From an uncultured Porphyromonadaceae bacterium (GTDB taxonomy: Bacteria > Bacteroidota > Bacteroidia > Bacteroidales > Muribaculaceae), in assembly GCA_947176545.1 (NCBI GenBank), contig CAMWRB010000042.1, positions 1 through 8,734 of the forward strand: DNA of 8,734 bases. Direction: 5' to 3'. Below the pieces are notes generated by a model. That model was not told where the DNA came from and searched no databases. It was given only the letters and a program-made list of their open reading frames with translations. The translations under genes were made by a program, and so were the position numbers. Every line of letters starts with the position of its first letter. The stretch's first letter is position 1. Positions 1 to 6,653 of the stretch are shown one piece after another.

Positions 1-2424
1 TGCGTAGATGGTGGTGGTAGGCTGCAGCATGAAGGGGAAGTGCAGTTCGAATGTAAATTTGCTGTAAGCGTAGCCTTCGTAGCCCCAGGGTGTAAACTGT
101 CCGTTGTCATAACCACGCATCGAGATGGTCTCGGTGGCGTATGTGTAGCTGCCCGACATGCCGTCACCGACGAAGTAGAAGGTCTCGAACGGAGTCTTGA
201 CATACTTGTTGTACGAACCCAGGAGAGCGAAGTCGGCACGGGTCATGAGTACGAGCGTCCATTGTCCGTCCGGGTCTGTAAGGGGTGTGAAGGTTTTACT
301 CTTGAATTTGATTTTCCAATATTCTATCCACTTGTACAACTCTGTCTTGGCAGCTTCGTTGTCCATAGTGTTTGCTTCGTAGCTCAGCTTGGCCCAATCC
401 TTTTTCTGCATCAGAGATACGGGTGGTGTCAGCATTACGTCGAGCGAGAATTGTGAACCCCGACGCGTATATATTGGATTGTCGATAGATGTACGTGACA
501 GCGTGAGTCCGAGAGTGAATGCATTGGAGACACCGTTGTGCATGTAATAGAGATAGTCCCAGTTCTTGAGATAATACCATCTGTAAGCCAGGGATGCCTG
601 AAACTGGAAATAATCATCAGGCCATGTGAGGCGTGTGCCGAAACCGACAGAAACACCCGCCATCTGCAATACCTTGTTAGGGTCATATGCGTTCTGATAT
701 GCGTATGTGCCGAAATTGGTGCCGTATGAACCCTGAGTGTAGAGCGCGCTCATCCATGCGTTGCCCCAGCTGTTATTGAAGAAAGCGTTGTTGATGCCGG
801 TACTGCGGCTGTAATCGAGAGAGACGCTGAGGGAGTTGGGTCTCTTTCCGCCGAGCCACGGGTCGAAGAACGAAATGTTGTAGCTCTGGTAATACTTGGC
901 GTTGGTCTGAGCCGATATGGAGAACGTCTGGCCGTCACCTCGCGGTATTATACCCTTATAACTGGAGGGATTGAAAAGATTCTTGATTGAGAAGTTGGAG
1001 AATGAGAGCGACAACTGCCCTGTCACACCGGTCTGACCCCAGCCGAACGAGACCTGAACCTTGTCGTTGGCCTTGGATTCGAGGTCAAAGACGATGTCTA
1101 CCGTTCCGTCATTCTCGTTGGGTTGGGGATTGATGCCCATTGTTTCGGGGTTAAAATGTCCGGAGGCTGCAATCTCGCGTGCCGAACGCATAAGGTCGCT
1201 CTTGGAGAAGAGTTCACCGGGGCGCACGCGCAGTTCACGACGTATAACCTTCTCATACAGCTGGTCATTGCCATTGATTATGACACGGTTGATGCGAGCC
1301 TGCTGTCCCTCGCGGATATTCATGCGAAGCGCTATGGAGTCTCCCTTGATATTCTCTTCGATAGGGACAAGGTCAAAGAAGAGATAACCATTGTCGAGAT
1401 AGAGGTTGGAGACGGCATCGTCATCCTCGCGTGTGCGTTTCTCCAGACGCTTCTGATTGTACACATCTCCGGGATATATGCCAAGCACCTGGTTGAGAGT
1501 CTCCGTCGGATAGACCGTATTACCGACCCATGTAATGTCCGATATGTAATATTTCTTACCCTCATCGACCTTGAGGAACACATCCACCTCTCCGTCGTTG
1601 TATTGAGCTATAGAGTCAAATGTGATGCGTGCATCACGGTATCCCATCTCATTATACTTGTCGATGATACGCTTCTTGTCGTCATTAAAGTCTGACTCGA
1701 CAAACTTCTTCTGCTTGAACAGGTTGAGCAGATTGCCGTTCTCGTTGGTCTTCTTCATGGTGCGTTTCACCTTGTTGTCAGACATGACCTCATTGCCGTC
1801 CACATATATCTTGTGAACCTTGACCTTGTTACGGCGGTCAACCTTTATAGTGACAATCACCTGATTCTCCTTGGAGAGGTCGGGTGACTGTATGACTTCA
1901 ACCCGTGCATTCTTGAAACCCTTGTCAGCGAAATATTTCTGTACAATCTGCTTGATACGCTGCACGACGTTAGGCGTAATCTGCTGTCCGGGTACGATAG
2001 CGAGTCGTTCGGCGACATCCTTCTTCTCTCCACCCTTGAATCCCTCATATCTGAGTTCTGACATACGGGGTTGCTGGCGCAAGTCTATATTGAGCCATAT
2101 TTTATTGCCCACGACCTTGGTGGCCGAAATATTGACTTTGGAGTAGAGACCCTGTCTCCAGAACCTTTTGACGGCATTGGTTATGGCATCTCCGGGTATC
2201 TCGATACGTTCTCCGACATTGAGTCCCGAATATCCTATGATGACATAGTCCTCGACGTGTGACACACCCGTGACCGTAATGTCCGCTATCTCATATTGAC
2301 GTGGGATAGGGGAGTAGATGATGTCCGGGGAGTAGACCGTATCGTTGTCGAATGTCTGTCCGAATATGGAGTTACATCCGAGCAGGGTGAATATAAAGAG
2401 TGAAATTATGTGAAATCGTGTCAT
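1..2424 (-). CDS. bamA: Outer-membrane protein assembly factor BamA (Omp85), 3' end cut by the window
   Basis: BamA is the core of the BAM machine, which folds and inserts beta-barrel proteins into the outer membrane. The frame stays open for 808 codons from the ATG at 2422-2424 to base 1 and has no stop, so the C terminus lies outside. Five POTRA domains can be read in order, starting near residues 44, 119, 200, 290 and 374. Each opens with a strand ending in a V-x-G-N-like turn (ITVTG, LRYEG, IYVDG, ITWVG, VIING). The barrel starts near residue 455 with alternating aromatic strands. The lid-loop motif RGYD is at residues 770-773, the position of the family VRGF motif. Bacteroidota members are usually about 860-890 residues (from memory), so roughly 50-80 residues are missing. 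The N terminus is a hydrophobic export signal containing LLGC at 14-17. The gene begins 47 bases after uppS, with no Shine-Dalgarno. In related genomes skp/ompH genes usually follow. Confidence 0.95.
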   Translation of the reverse strand, partial: MTRFHIISLFIFTLLGCNSIFGQTFDNDTVYSPDIIYSPIPRQYEIADITVTGVSHVEDYVIIGYSGLNVGERIEIPGDAITNAVKRFWRQGLYSKVNISATKVVGNKIWLNIDLRQQPRMSELRYEGFKGGEKKDVAERLAIVPGQQITPNVVQRIKQIVQKYFADKGFKNARVEVIQSPDLSKENQVIVTIKVDRRNKVKVHKIYVDGNEVMSDNKVKRTMKKTNENGNLLNLFKQKKFVESDFNDDKKRIIDKYNEMGYRDARITFDSIAQYNDGEVDVFLKVDEGKKYYISDITWVGNTVYPTETLNQVLGIYPGDVYNQKRLEKRTREDDDAVSNLYLDNGYLFFDLVPIEENIKGDSIALRMNIREGQQARINRVIINGNDQLYEKVIRRELRVRPGELFSKSDLMRSAREIAASGHFNPETMGINPQPNENDGTVDIVFDLESKANDKVQVSFGWGQTGVTGQLSLSFSNFSIKNLFNPSSYKGIIPRGDGQTFSISAQTNAKYYQSYNISFFDPWLGGKRPNSLSVSLDYSRSTGINNAFFNNSWGNAWMSALYTQGSYGTNFGTYAYQNAYDPNKVLQMAGVSVGFGTRLTWPDDYFQFQASLAYRWYYLKNWDYLYYMHNGVSNAFTLGLTLSRTSIDNPIYTRRGSQFSLDVMLTPPVSLMQKKDWAKLSYEANTMDNEAAKTELYKWIEYWKIKFKSKTFTPLTDPDGQWTLVLMTRADFALLGSYNKYVKTPFETFYFVGDGMSGSYTYATETISMRGYDNGQFTPWGYEGYAYSKFTFELHFPFMLQPTTTIYA

Positions 2425-2471
2425 TGTTGAGTTATGTGGTCGGTGGCTTACGGCGTCCGTATATCGTATGT

Positions 2472-3263
2472 TTATCTCATTGTGTCGGTGTTGCTGTCGG
2501 TTTCGGCCTCGTGGCTCACCTGTTCGGAGGTCTTGCCGAACCGTCGCTCACGCCGTTGGTAGTCGAGCAGGGCTTTGGCAAAATCAGCCTTGCCGAATTC
2601 GGGCCATAGGATGTCGGTGAAATATAGTTCGCTGTATGCTATCTGCCATAACAGGAAATTGGAGATGCGCTGTTCTCCCCCTGTCCGGATGAGCAGGTCC
2701 GGGTCGGGTATTCCGGCCGTGTCCAGATTGTCAGCCACGACATCCTCAGTGATATCGCTTATCGACATCTTACCCCGGGAGACTGCGTCAGCGAGCTTGC
2801 GAGCCGCCTCCACTATCTCCCAGCGGGATGAATAGCTCAGGCACATGCAGAGTATCAGTCCGGTGCAATGCGCCGTGGTCTGCTGCGAATTGAGCAACTT
2901 CTGTCTCGGACCCTCGGGGATGCGGTCAATATCGCCAATCAAGCGTATACGCACGTTGTGTGCCAGCAGGTCCGGAAGTTCACGTTCTATGGCCCAGCCT
3001 ATCAGGTGCATGAGTGTATCGACCTCGCTTTGCGGCCGATTCCAGTTCTCCGTCGAAAAGGCATATAGTGTAAGATAACCCACCCCCATATCGGAGGCGA
3101 ACTCTACGGCATTATGCACCGATGTCACCCCCTCGGCATGTCCGTCGGAGCGGTCTTGTCCCCGTTGTTTGGCCCATCGACCGTTGCCGTCCATTATGAT
3201 GGCTACATGGCGTGGGATACGGGTCATGTCAAGTTGGTTAAGATATTGTTGCAGGTTATCCAT
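2472..3263 (-). CDS. uppS: Isoprenyl transferase, undecaprenyl diphosphate synthase
   Basis: This cytoplasmic cis-prenyltransferase adds eight isopentenyl units to farnesyl diphosphate. The product is the C55 carrier used for peptidoglycan, O-antigen and capsule assembly. The 263-residue length fits the family. Visible motifs are HVAIIMDGNGRWA at 19-31, with the metal-binding aspartate D25 and the phosphate-binding G26-N27-G28-R29, then TLYAFSTENWNRP, and RTGGE at 193-197 followed by R-I-S, which bind the isopentenyl diphosphate. The C-terminal LLWQIAYSELYF and RERRFG signatures are also present. The segment at about residues 137-147 reads LCMCLSYSSRW. The SYSSRW part resembles other Bacteroidota, but two cysteines replace more usual residues. 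The first ATG is chosen because the 12 residues before M13 are a plausible short N-terminal extension; M13 is possible. The gene follows the PorG-like gene by 23 bases and precedes bamA by 47, so it is probably co-transcribed with both. Confidence 0.97.
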   Translation of the reverse strand: MDNLQQYLNQLDMTRIPRHVAIIMDGNGRWAKQRGQDRSDGHAEGVTSVHNAVEFASDMGVGYLTLYAFSTENWNRPQSEVDTLMHLIGWAIERELPDLLAHNVRIRLIGDIDRIPEGPRQKLLNSQQTTAHCTGLILCMCLSYSSRWEIVEAARKLADAVSRGKMSISDITEDVVADNLDTAGIPDPDLLIRTGGEQRISNFLLWQIAYSELYFTDILWPEFGKADFAKALLDYQRRERRFGKTSEQVSHEAETDSNTDTMR

Positions 3264-3286
3264 ATTCGTGTCGTATTGGTGTCAGG

Positions 3287-3964
3287 TCAGTCCTTATAGT
3301 GACAAACCTCACATCGCTTTGAAAATTCGTATGATATAGTCAGCGTCAGAGTCGAATACCAGTCGGTGTTTTTGGCAAACGAGCTTTTGATGCCGTAAGG
3401 GTCGCTGAGATTTTCGCCGTCAAGCTTGTCGTTAAAGACTTTTTTCATCAGAAATTCCAGTCCGAGATTCAGACGCTTATTGACCTTATATTTGAAGCCT
3501 ATGCCGAACGGCAGTGTGAAACCGGCGTATGTATGGTGGTCTACACTCCATAATGTCAGTGAGACACCGCCGGTGATATATGGTGAGAAGCGTTTCAGCT
3601 TGCGGTAAGTCTCTCCTATGCCATAGTTGAAAAAGTTGAATTCAGCCAACTCTCCCAACTCATAGAATGTTGTCGAGAACTTGAATTGCTGTCCGTCCGG
3701 ATATACGTTGGTCATCTGCGATGTGTCTCCGCGCAACTGGCCGAGATACAGATTGGTCTTGAATGCCCAGCGTGGATTGCCGATATAGCGCAACAGCAGC
3801 TCAGCATCCCACGACGGATTCTGATACAGGATTGAGGTGTTGGCATCACCCAAGTATCCGGTCATGCCGAAACCACCACCGATGTCAAATCGATAGTCTT
3901 CCTGAGCCGACACATGTAGTGCGGCGCTGACGGTCAGGAGCAGGAAGATGAGATATCGCTTCAT
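3287..3964 (-). CDS. PorG-like outer-membrane beta-barrel protein (DUF6089 family)
   Basis: The 225-residue product opens with a clear signal peptide: K-R, a hydrophobic stretch from about 4 to 17, and probable cleavage after V-S-A (about residue 20). The rest is rich in alternating aromatic and glycine strands, such as FDIGGGFGMTGYLGD at the mature N terminus, with a closing amphipathic strand ending in F. That is the pattern of a small outer-membrane barrel. The N-terminal G-x-x-x-Y-x-G-D signature and the position directly before uppS and bamA match the DUF6089 family. That family includes PorG of the Porphyromonas type IX secretion system, which there binds the PorK ring. No other type IX genes are seen here, so a secretion role is unproven and a general envelope role is equally possible. 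The protein ends just after a CEVCH motif (218-222). The product is probably inserted by the BamA encoded two genes downstream. Confidence 0.85.
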   Translation of the reverse strand: MKRYLIFLLLTVSAALHVSAQEDYRFDIGGGFGMTGYLGDANTSILYQNPSWDAELLLRYIGNPRWAFKTNLYLGQLRGDTSQMTNVYPDGQQFKFSTTFYELGELAEFNFFNYGIGETYRKLKRFSPYITGGVSLTLWSVDHHTYAGFTLPFGIGFKYKVNKRLNLGLEFLMKKVFNDKLDGENLSDPYGIKSSFAKNTDWYSTLTLTISYEFSKRCEVCHYKD

Positions 3965-3988
3965 CGTTAATCCGTTATTATTCTTCGT

Positions 3989-4009
3989 TTATCTGTTACT
4001 GTTATCTGT
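3989..4009. repeat. Short direct repeat before the PorG-like gene
   Basis: The 68-base gap between the lipoprotein stop and the PorG-like ATG contains the octamer TTATCTGT twice on the plus strand, at 3989-3996 and 4002-4009. The copies start 13 bases apart and lie about 25-45 bases before the start codon. No promoter box or terminator is visible in this gap. The repeat could be a protein-binding site or mere low-complexity AT-rich sequence. Confidence 0.25.
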
Positions 4010-4032
4010 ATGATGCGGTAATGTATGGGTTC

Positions 4033-5550
4033 TCAGAAGAGGGGTGCGAAAGTGAGGCGGGCGAGTACTCCGCGCCATATCGCAGGCAGAAGTTGTCCCT
4101 TATCGTTGTATCCCCCTATCAAGTAGATATAGGGGCAATCCCATTCGACATCCGTGCCATTGACGAAATATTGTATTCTGGCGCCTTTCGGCCGGGGAGT
4201 GGTCTGGGCAGCCCAGGCATCGATGGATGCGTGCATGGATGTTGTGGCTATCACACCGTCCGCTCCATAGAAAGAGGGGAGCGCATCGGGGAGCTGCATC
4301 AGTTGTCCGGCTTTACTCCAGTGTACGCCCGAGTCATATGAGAGATACACATCGCGGGAGAGATTGCCGTTATCTTTTTTCCCTCCCAGACAGAGGGTGA
4401 CGCTATATTCTGTCTGTATCCATGATGTCGAGGTCTTGCGATACATGAAGTAGGGGACTATCAACGCATCGCTCATCGCGGGCAGAGGCGTATTGGATAT
4501 CTTAGCCCATTCGGAGCCGTCATAAGACCACGTGGCCGAGGTCACGATATTCCCCCGCAGTCCTCCGACAAAGAATGCGTAGGGATTTTCAGTCCACTTT
4601 GATTTAAATGTAAGCAGGTTAGAAAGTCCGTCAACGGGAAAATCCGAAGCTGTCGCTACAGGGGTGTATCCGGCCGGGCGGGGATAAATGTCGTGACAGT
4701 AGTTGCCGTCTTGTGACAGGATGCCGAGTAATTTCCCTCCATAGCCGCCGATGATGTTGTGCCACTTGATGCCGGTGTGATTCCATACCGTACCGTCAGA
4801 GCTGGTAAGCAGACTGCCGGTATCTGAAAGTATATACAGGGCTTGTTCGGTGGCGGAGAATGTTGAAATATCCGGACGGAAAGCCGGGCTCAATTCTTTT
4901 TTATTCCATACGGATGATGCAATATCCTGCGTGGAAGCCAAAGTGAAGGTGCCGTCTTTCTCCTCTATGAGGGAATAGATTTGATTGCCGAGTGCCACAC
5001 TCTTCTGACGTGCGGGATTCTCATGTCTTGAGGGCAACTCTGAATTTGCCATCTTATCCCACATCAGGGAGTCTGCAACGGCTTTATGCACATTAATCCG
5101 AATAGTGTAATCGCGTGAGAGAGCTCCGTTGTCGGCAGTCAGTCTGAGAGTGACCCGGCCGGAGAAGTCGATGGTGTCAGAGGGATTGGTCTTATAATTG
5201 ACGGTACCCTCACGGAGATTGCCCCCTTCCATAATAAGTTCGGCGGTCTCAACAGTCGAAGGGAATGTTATTACGGGGACAAGCTTCTCTATATCCGTTC
5301 CTTTTGGCAGGGAGTCAGCATTAAAGATTATGCCACGGTCCAGGTCTATCGAGAAGAATACCGAGTCAAGATTTGCCATCACCTTGGCATTCGGATTGAG
5401 TTTGAATGACTTGACCGCAACAGAATATGACGGCTGTACCTGCGGCTCGTCCGGGTCATCGCTTTTTTTATTACATGACGTGAGTGAGACGTTGAGCGTT
5501 ATCAACGCCATGATTGCGGCAAGTATCTTATATATAGACAGTTTGTTCAT
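4033..5550 (-). CDS. DUF6242-type lipoprotein with Asp-box beta-propeller, function unknown
   Basis: This 505-residue protein has a lipoprotein signal: M-N-K, a hydrophobic stretch, and the lipobox LTSC with C26 as the likely lipidated cysteine. NKKSDDPDE follows; an acidic run after the cysteine is the usual mark of surface-exported Bacteroidota lipoproteins. Residues about 42-155 form a beta-rich Ig-like domain with the phrase FNADSLPKGT. The remainder looks like a beta-propeller: three Asp-box motifs (SSDGTVW 250-256, SYDGSEW 342-348, SYDSGVHW 404-411) and a Kelch-like IYLIGGYND near the end. I recognise the overall layout as DUF6242, whose biochemical role is not known to me. An in-frame ATG 12 codons upstream at 5584-5586 would place polar residues before the signal, so the ATG at 5548-5550 is preferred. 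The gene has its own promoter-like box and a structured leader. It may head the transcript that continues into the PorG-like gene, uppS and bamA. Confidence 0.8.
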   Translation of the reverse strand: MNKLSIYKILAAIMALITLNVSLTSCNKKSDDPDEPQVQPSYSVAVKSFKLNPNAKVMANLDSVFFSIDLDRGIIFNADSLPKGTDIEKLVPVITFPSTVETAELIMEGGNLREGTVNYKTNPSDTIDFSGRVTLRLTADNGALSRDYTIRINVHKAVADSLMWDKMANSELPSRHENPARQKSVALGNQIYSLIEEKDGTFTLASTQDIASSVWNKKELSPAFRPDISTFSATEQALYILSDTGSLLTSSDGTVWNHTGIKWHNIIGGYGGKLLGILSQDGNYCHDIYPRPAGYTPVATASDFPVDGLSNLLTFKSKWTENPYAFFVGGLRGNIVTSATWSYDGSEWAKISNTPLPAMSDALIVPYFMYRKTSTSWIQTEYSVTLCLGGKKDNGNLSRDVYLSYDSGVHWSKAGQLMQLPDALPSFYGADGVIATTSMHASIDAWAAQTTPRPKGARIQYFVNGTDVEWDCPYIYLIGGYNDKGQLLPAIWRGVLARLTFAPLF

Positions 5551-5559
5551 AACATCGGA

Positions 5560-5598
5560 TGCCCGGTCGTCCGGGGGTATGACCATCTGAACCGGGCA
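5560..5598 (-). promoter_or_regulatory. GC-rich leader with two competing hairpins
   Basis: The arms TGCCCGGT (coding strand, 5591-5598) and ACCGGGCA (5560-5567) are perfect 8-base inverted repeats around a 23-base loop. Within the loop, CCCGG at 5571-5575 can instead pair with CCGGG at 5562-5566 across a four-base ACGA loop. Both stems need 5562-5566, so they exclude each other. The shared strand ends 9 bases before the ATG at 5550, where the ribosome binds. There is no U-run after either stem, so this is not an intrinsic terminator. The folding is read by eye and the regulatory role is inferred. Confidence 0.4.
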
Positions 5599-5640
5599 CG
5601 GCTGACGGTCTGTTGATTGTTTGGTCTATTATTCAACTTG

Positions 5641-5648
5641 CAAATATA
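5641..5648 (-). promoter_or_regulatory. Bacteroidota-type -7 promoter box before the DUF6242 lipoprotein gene
   Basis: The coding strand reads TATATTTG, an exact match to the Bacteroidota -7 consensus TAnnTTTG. It lies just past the ribD stop and 90 bases before the lipoprotein ATG. I found no other exact match on this strand in the window. The -33 region falls in the last codons of ribD and has no good TTTG at the usual 19-21 base spacing, so the promoter may be weak or factor-dependent. The inferred transcription start is near 5634, giving a leader of about 85 bases. Confidence 0.55.
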
Positions 5649-5652
5649 ACAT

Positions 5653-6639
5653 TTATTGCTGATATATCCTTATTTTATTGCCATTACAATCAAAATTTGA
5701 TATTTCATTCAGTCGGGCGAGGTCTATGTCGGGGGAGGCGATACCCTTTCCTGTTTTAAAGTCCGCGGTCTCGATACGCACCTCGTCATACAGGTCAAGA
5801 TTGATATATTCCTGCAGCGTCCGAGCACCGCCTTCGACCATTATCGAGGTTATACCCTCGATGTCGTACAGACGGTGCAGAAAGTCGGGCAGTGGCTCAT
5901 CCTTTTCTCTTAACACCACACGACGTCCGTCCATGATATGAGCCTTTTCATACCTTATCGCCGAAGCGAATGAAGCGGCTACAGGGAGTCTGCCCGGTGC
6001 TCTGCGGCAGTCAAGCCGGGGATTGTCAGTTGCCACGGTAGTCGTGCCGACGAAGATGGCATCATTCCGGGAACGTTCGGCATGCATCCATACCGTTGAT
6101 AAATGGTTGGATATGATAAGGCGTCCGCCTCCGGGGGTACCCGCTGTGTAACCGTCGGCAGTCTGAGCCCACTTCAGCGTGATATATGGGCGTTTGAGAG
6201 TATGCGCCGTTATAAACCGTCGGTTCAAGGCTCTTGATTCTTCGCCGAGGAGTCCGGTGCTGACATCGATGCCGGCCTCCCGGAGCATAGCGACACCGCG
6301 CCCGCTCACCTTTTCAAAGGGGTCTAATGTAGCCACCACGACTCGCGGTATCCCCATGCGGATGATTAATTCGGAGCACGGCGGGGTCTTGCCATAATGT
6401 GAGCATGGCTCAAGCGTGACATACATAGTGGCCTCTCTGAGCAGGTACCTGTCGTGTTCGCTTACCGAATTGACGGCATTGACTTCGGCATGCGGCCCTC
6501 CCCAGTGACGGTGGTATCCCTCGCCGATTATGCCTTCGCGAGCCGTAATTACGGCTCCTACCATTGGATTGGGAGAGACGCGCCCCTCACCGCATTTCGC
6601 GAGTTGCAGGGCGCGTCTCATCATTAATATATCGTTCAT
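5653..6639 (-). CDS. ribD: Bifunctional diaminohydroxyphosphoribosylaminopyrimidine deaminase / 5-amino-6-(5-phosphoribosylamino)uracil reductase
   Basis: RibD carries out the second and third steps of riboflavin synthesis in the cytoplasm: zinc-dependent deamination of the pyrimidine, then NADPH-dependent reduction of the ribose. The deaminase half has the P-N-P-M-V-G-A-V opening, H50-A-E52, and P-C79 followed by C88 in PCSHYGKTPPC. These supply the zinc ligands and catalytic glutamate. The reductase half begins near residue 150 (RPYITLKWAQTADG). It keeps D193-A-I-F-V-G, D205-N-P-R-L and VEGG at 268-271. At 328 residues the protein is somewhat short for the family (often 340-370). The shortfall lies in the middle of the reductase half around 215-250, where the usual R-V-V-L-D strand is not obvious. 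The start gives M-N-D then M-R-R-A-L, a normal RibD N terminus. It lies 14 bases after the peptidase gene, suggesting co-transcription. Confidence 0.95.
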   Translation of the reverse strand: MNDILMMRRALQLAKCGEGRVSPNPMVGAVITAREGIIGEGYHRHWGGPHAEVNAVNSVSEHDRYLLREATMYVTLEPCSHYGKTPPCSELIIRMGIPRVVVATLDPFEKVSGRGVAMLREAGIDVSTGLLGEESRALNRRFITAHTLKRPYITLKWAQTADGYTAGTPGGGRLIISNHLSTVWMHAERSRNDAIFVGTTTVATDNPRLDCRRAPGRLPVAASFASAIRYEKAHIMDGRRVVLREKDEPLPDFLHRLYDIEGITSIMVEGGARTLQEYINLDLYDEVRIETADFKTGKGIASPDIDLARLNEISNFDCNGNKIRIYQQ

Positions 6640-6653
6640 TTCAGATACTTTGA

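Noticed and set aside
40..456. A 138-codon open frame on the plus strand near the left edge
   Set aside because: It is antisense to the BamA barrel, with no family resemblance and no promoter box in front of it.
1123..1695. A 190-codon open frame on the plus strand
   Set aside because: It lies wholly opposite bamA, whose POTRA domains are unmistakable in the minus frame. The predicted peptide has no recognisable domain, so it is a shadow of the bamA codons.
5551..5586. A 12-codon N-terminal extension of the lipoprotein from the ATG at 5584-5586
   Set aside because: It would put several charged residues before the lipoprotein signal and lies within the leader hairpin loop. The ATG at 5550 gives a standard M-N-K signal peptide.
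5560..5598. Intrinsic terminator after ribD
   Set aside because: The GC-rich stems are not followed by a U-run in the transcript and lie only 9 bases before the next start codon.
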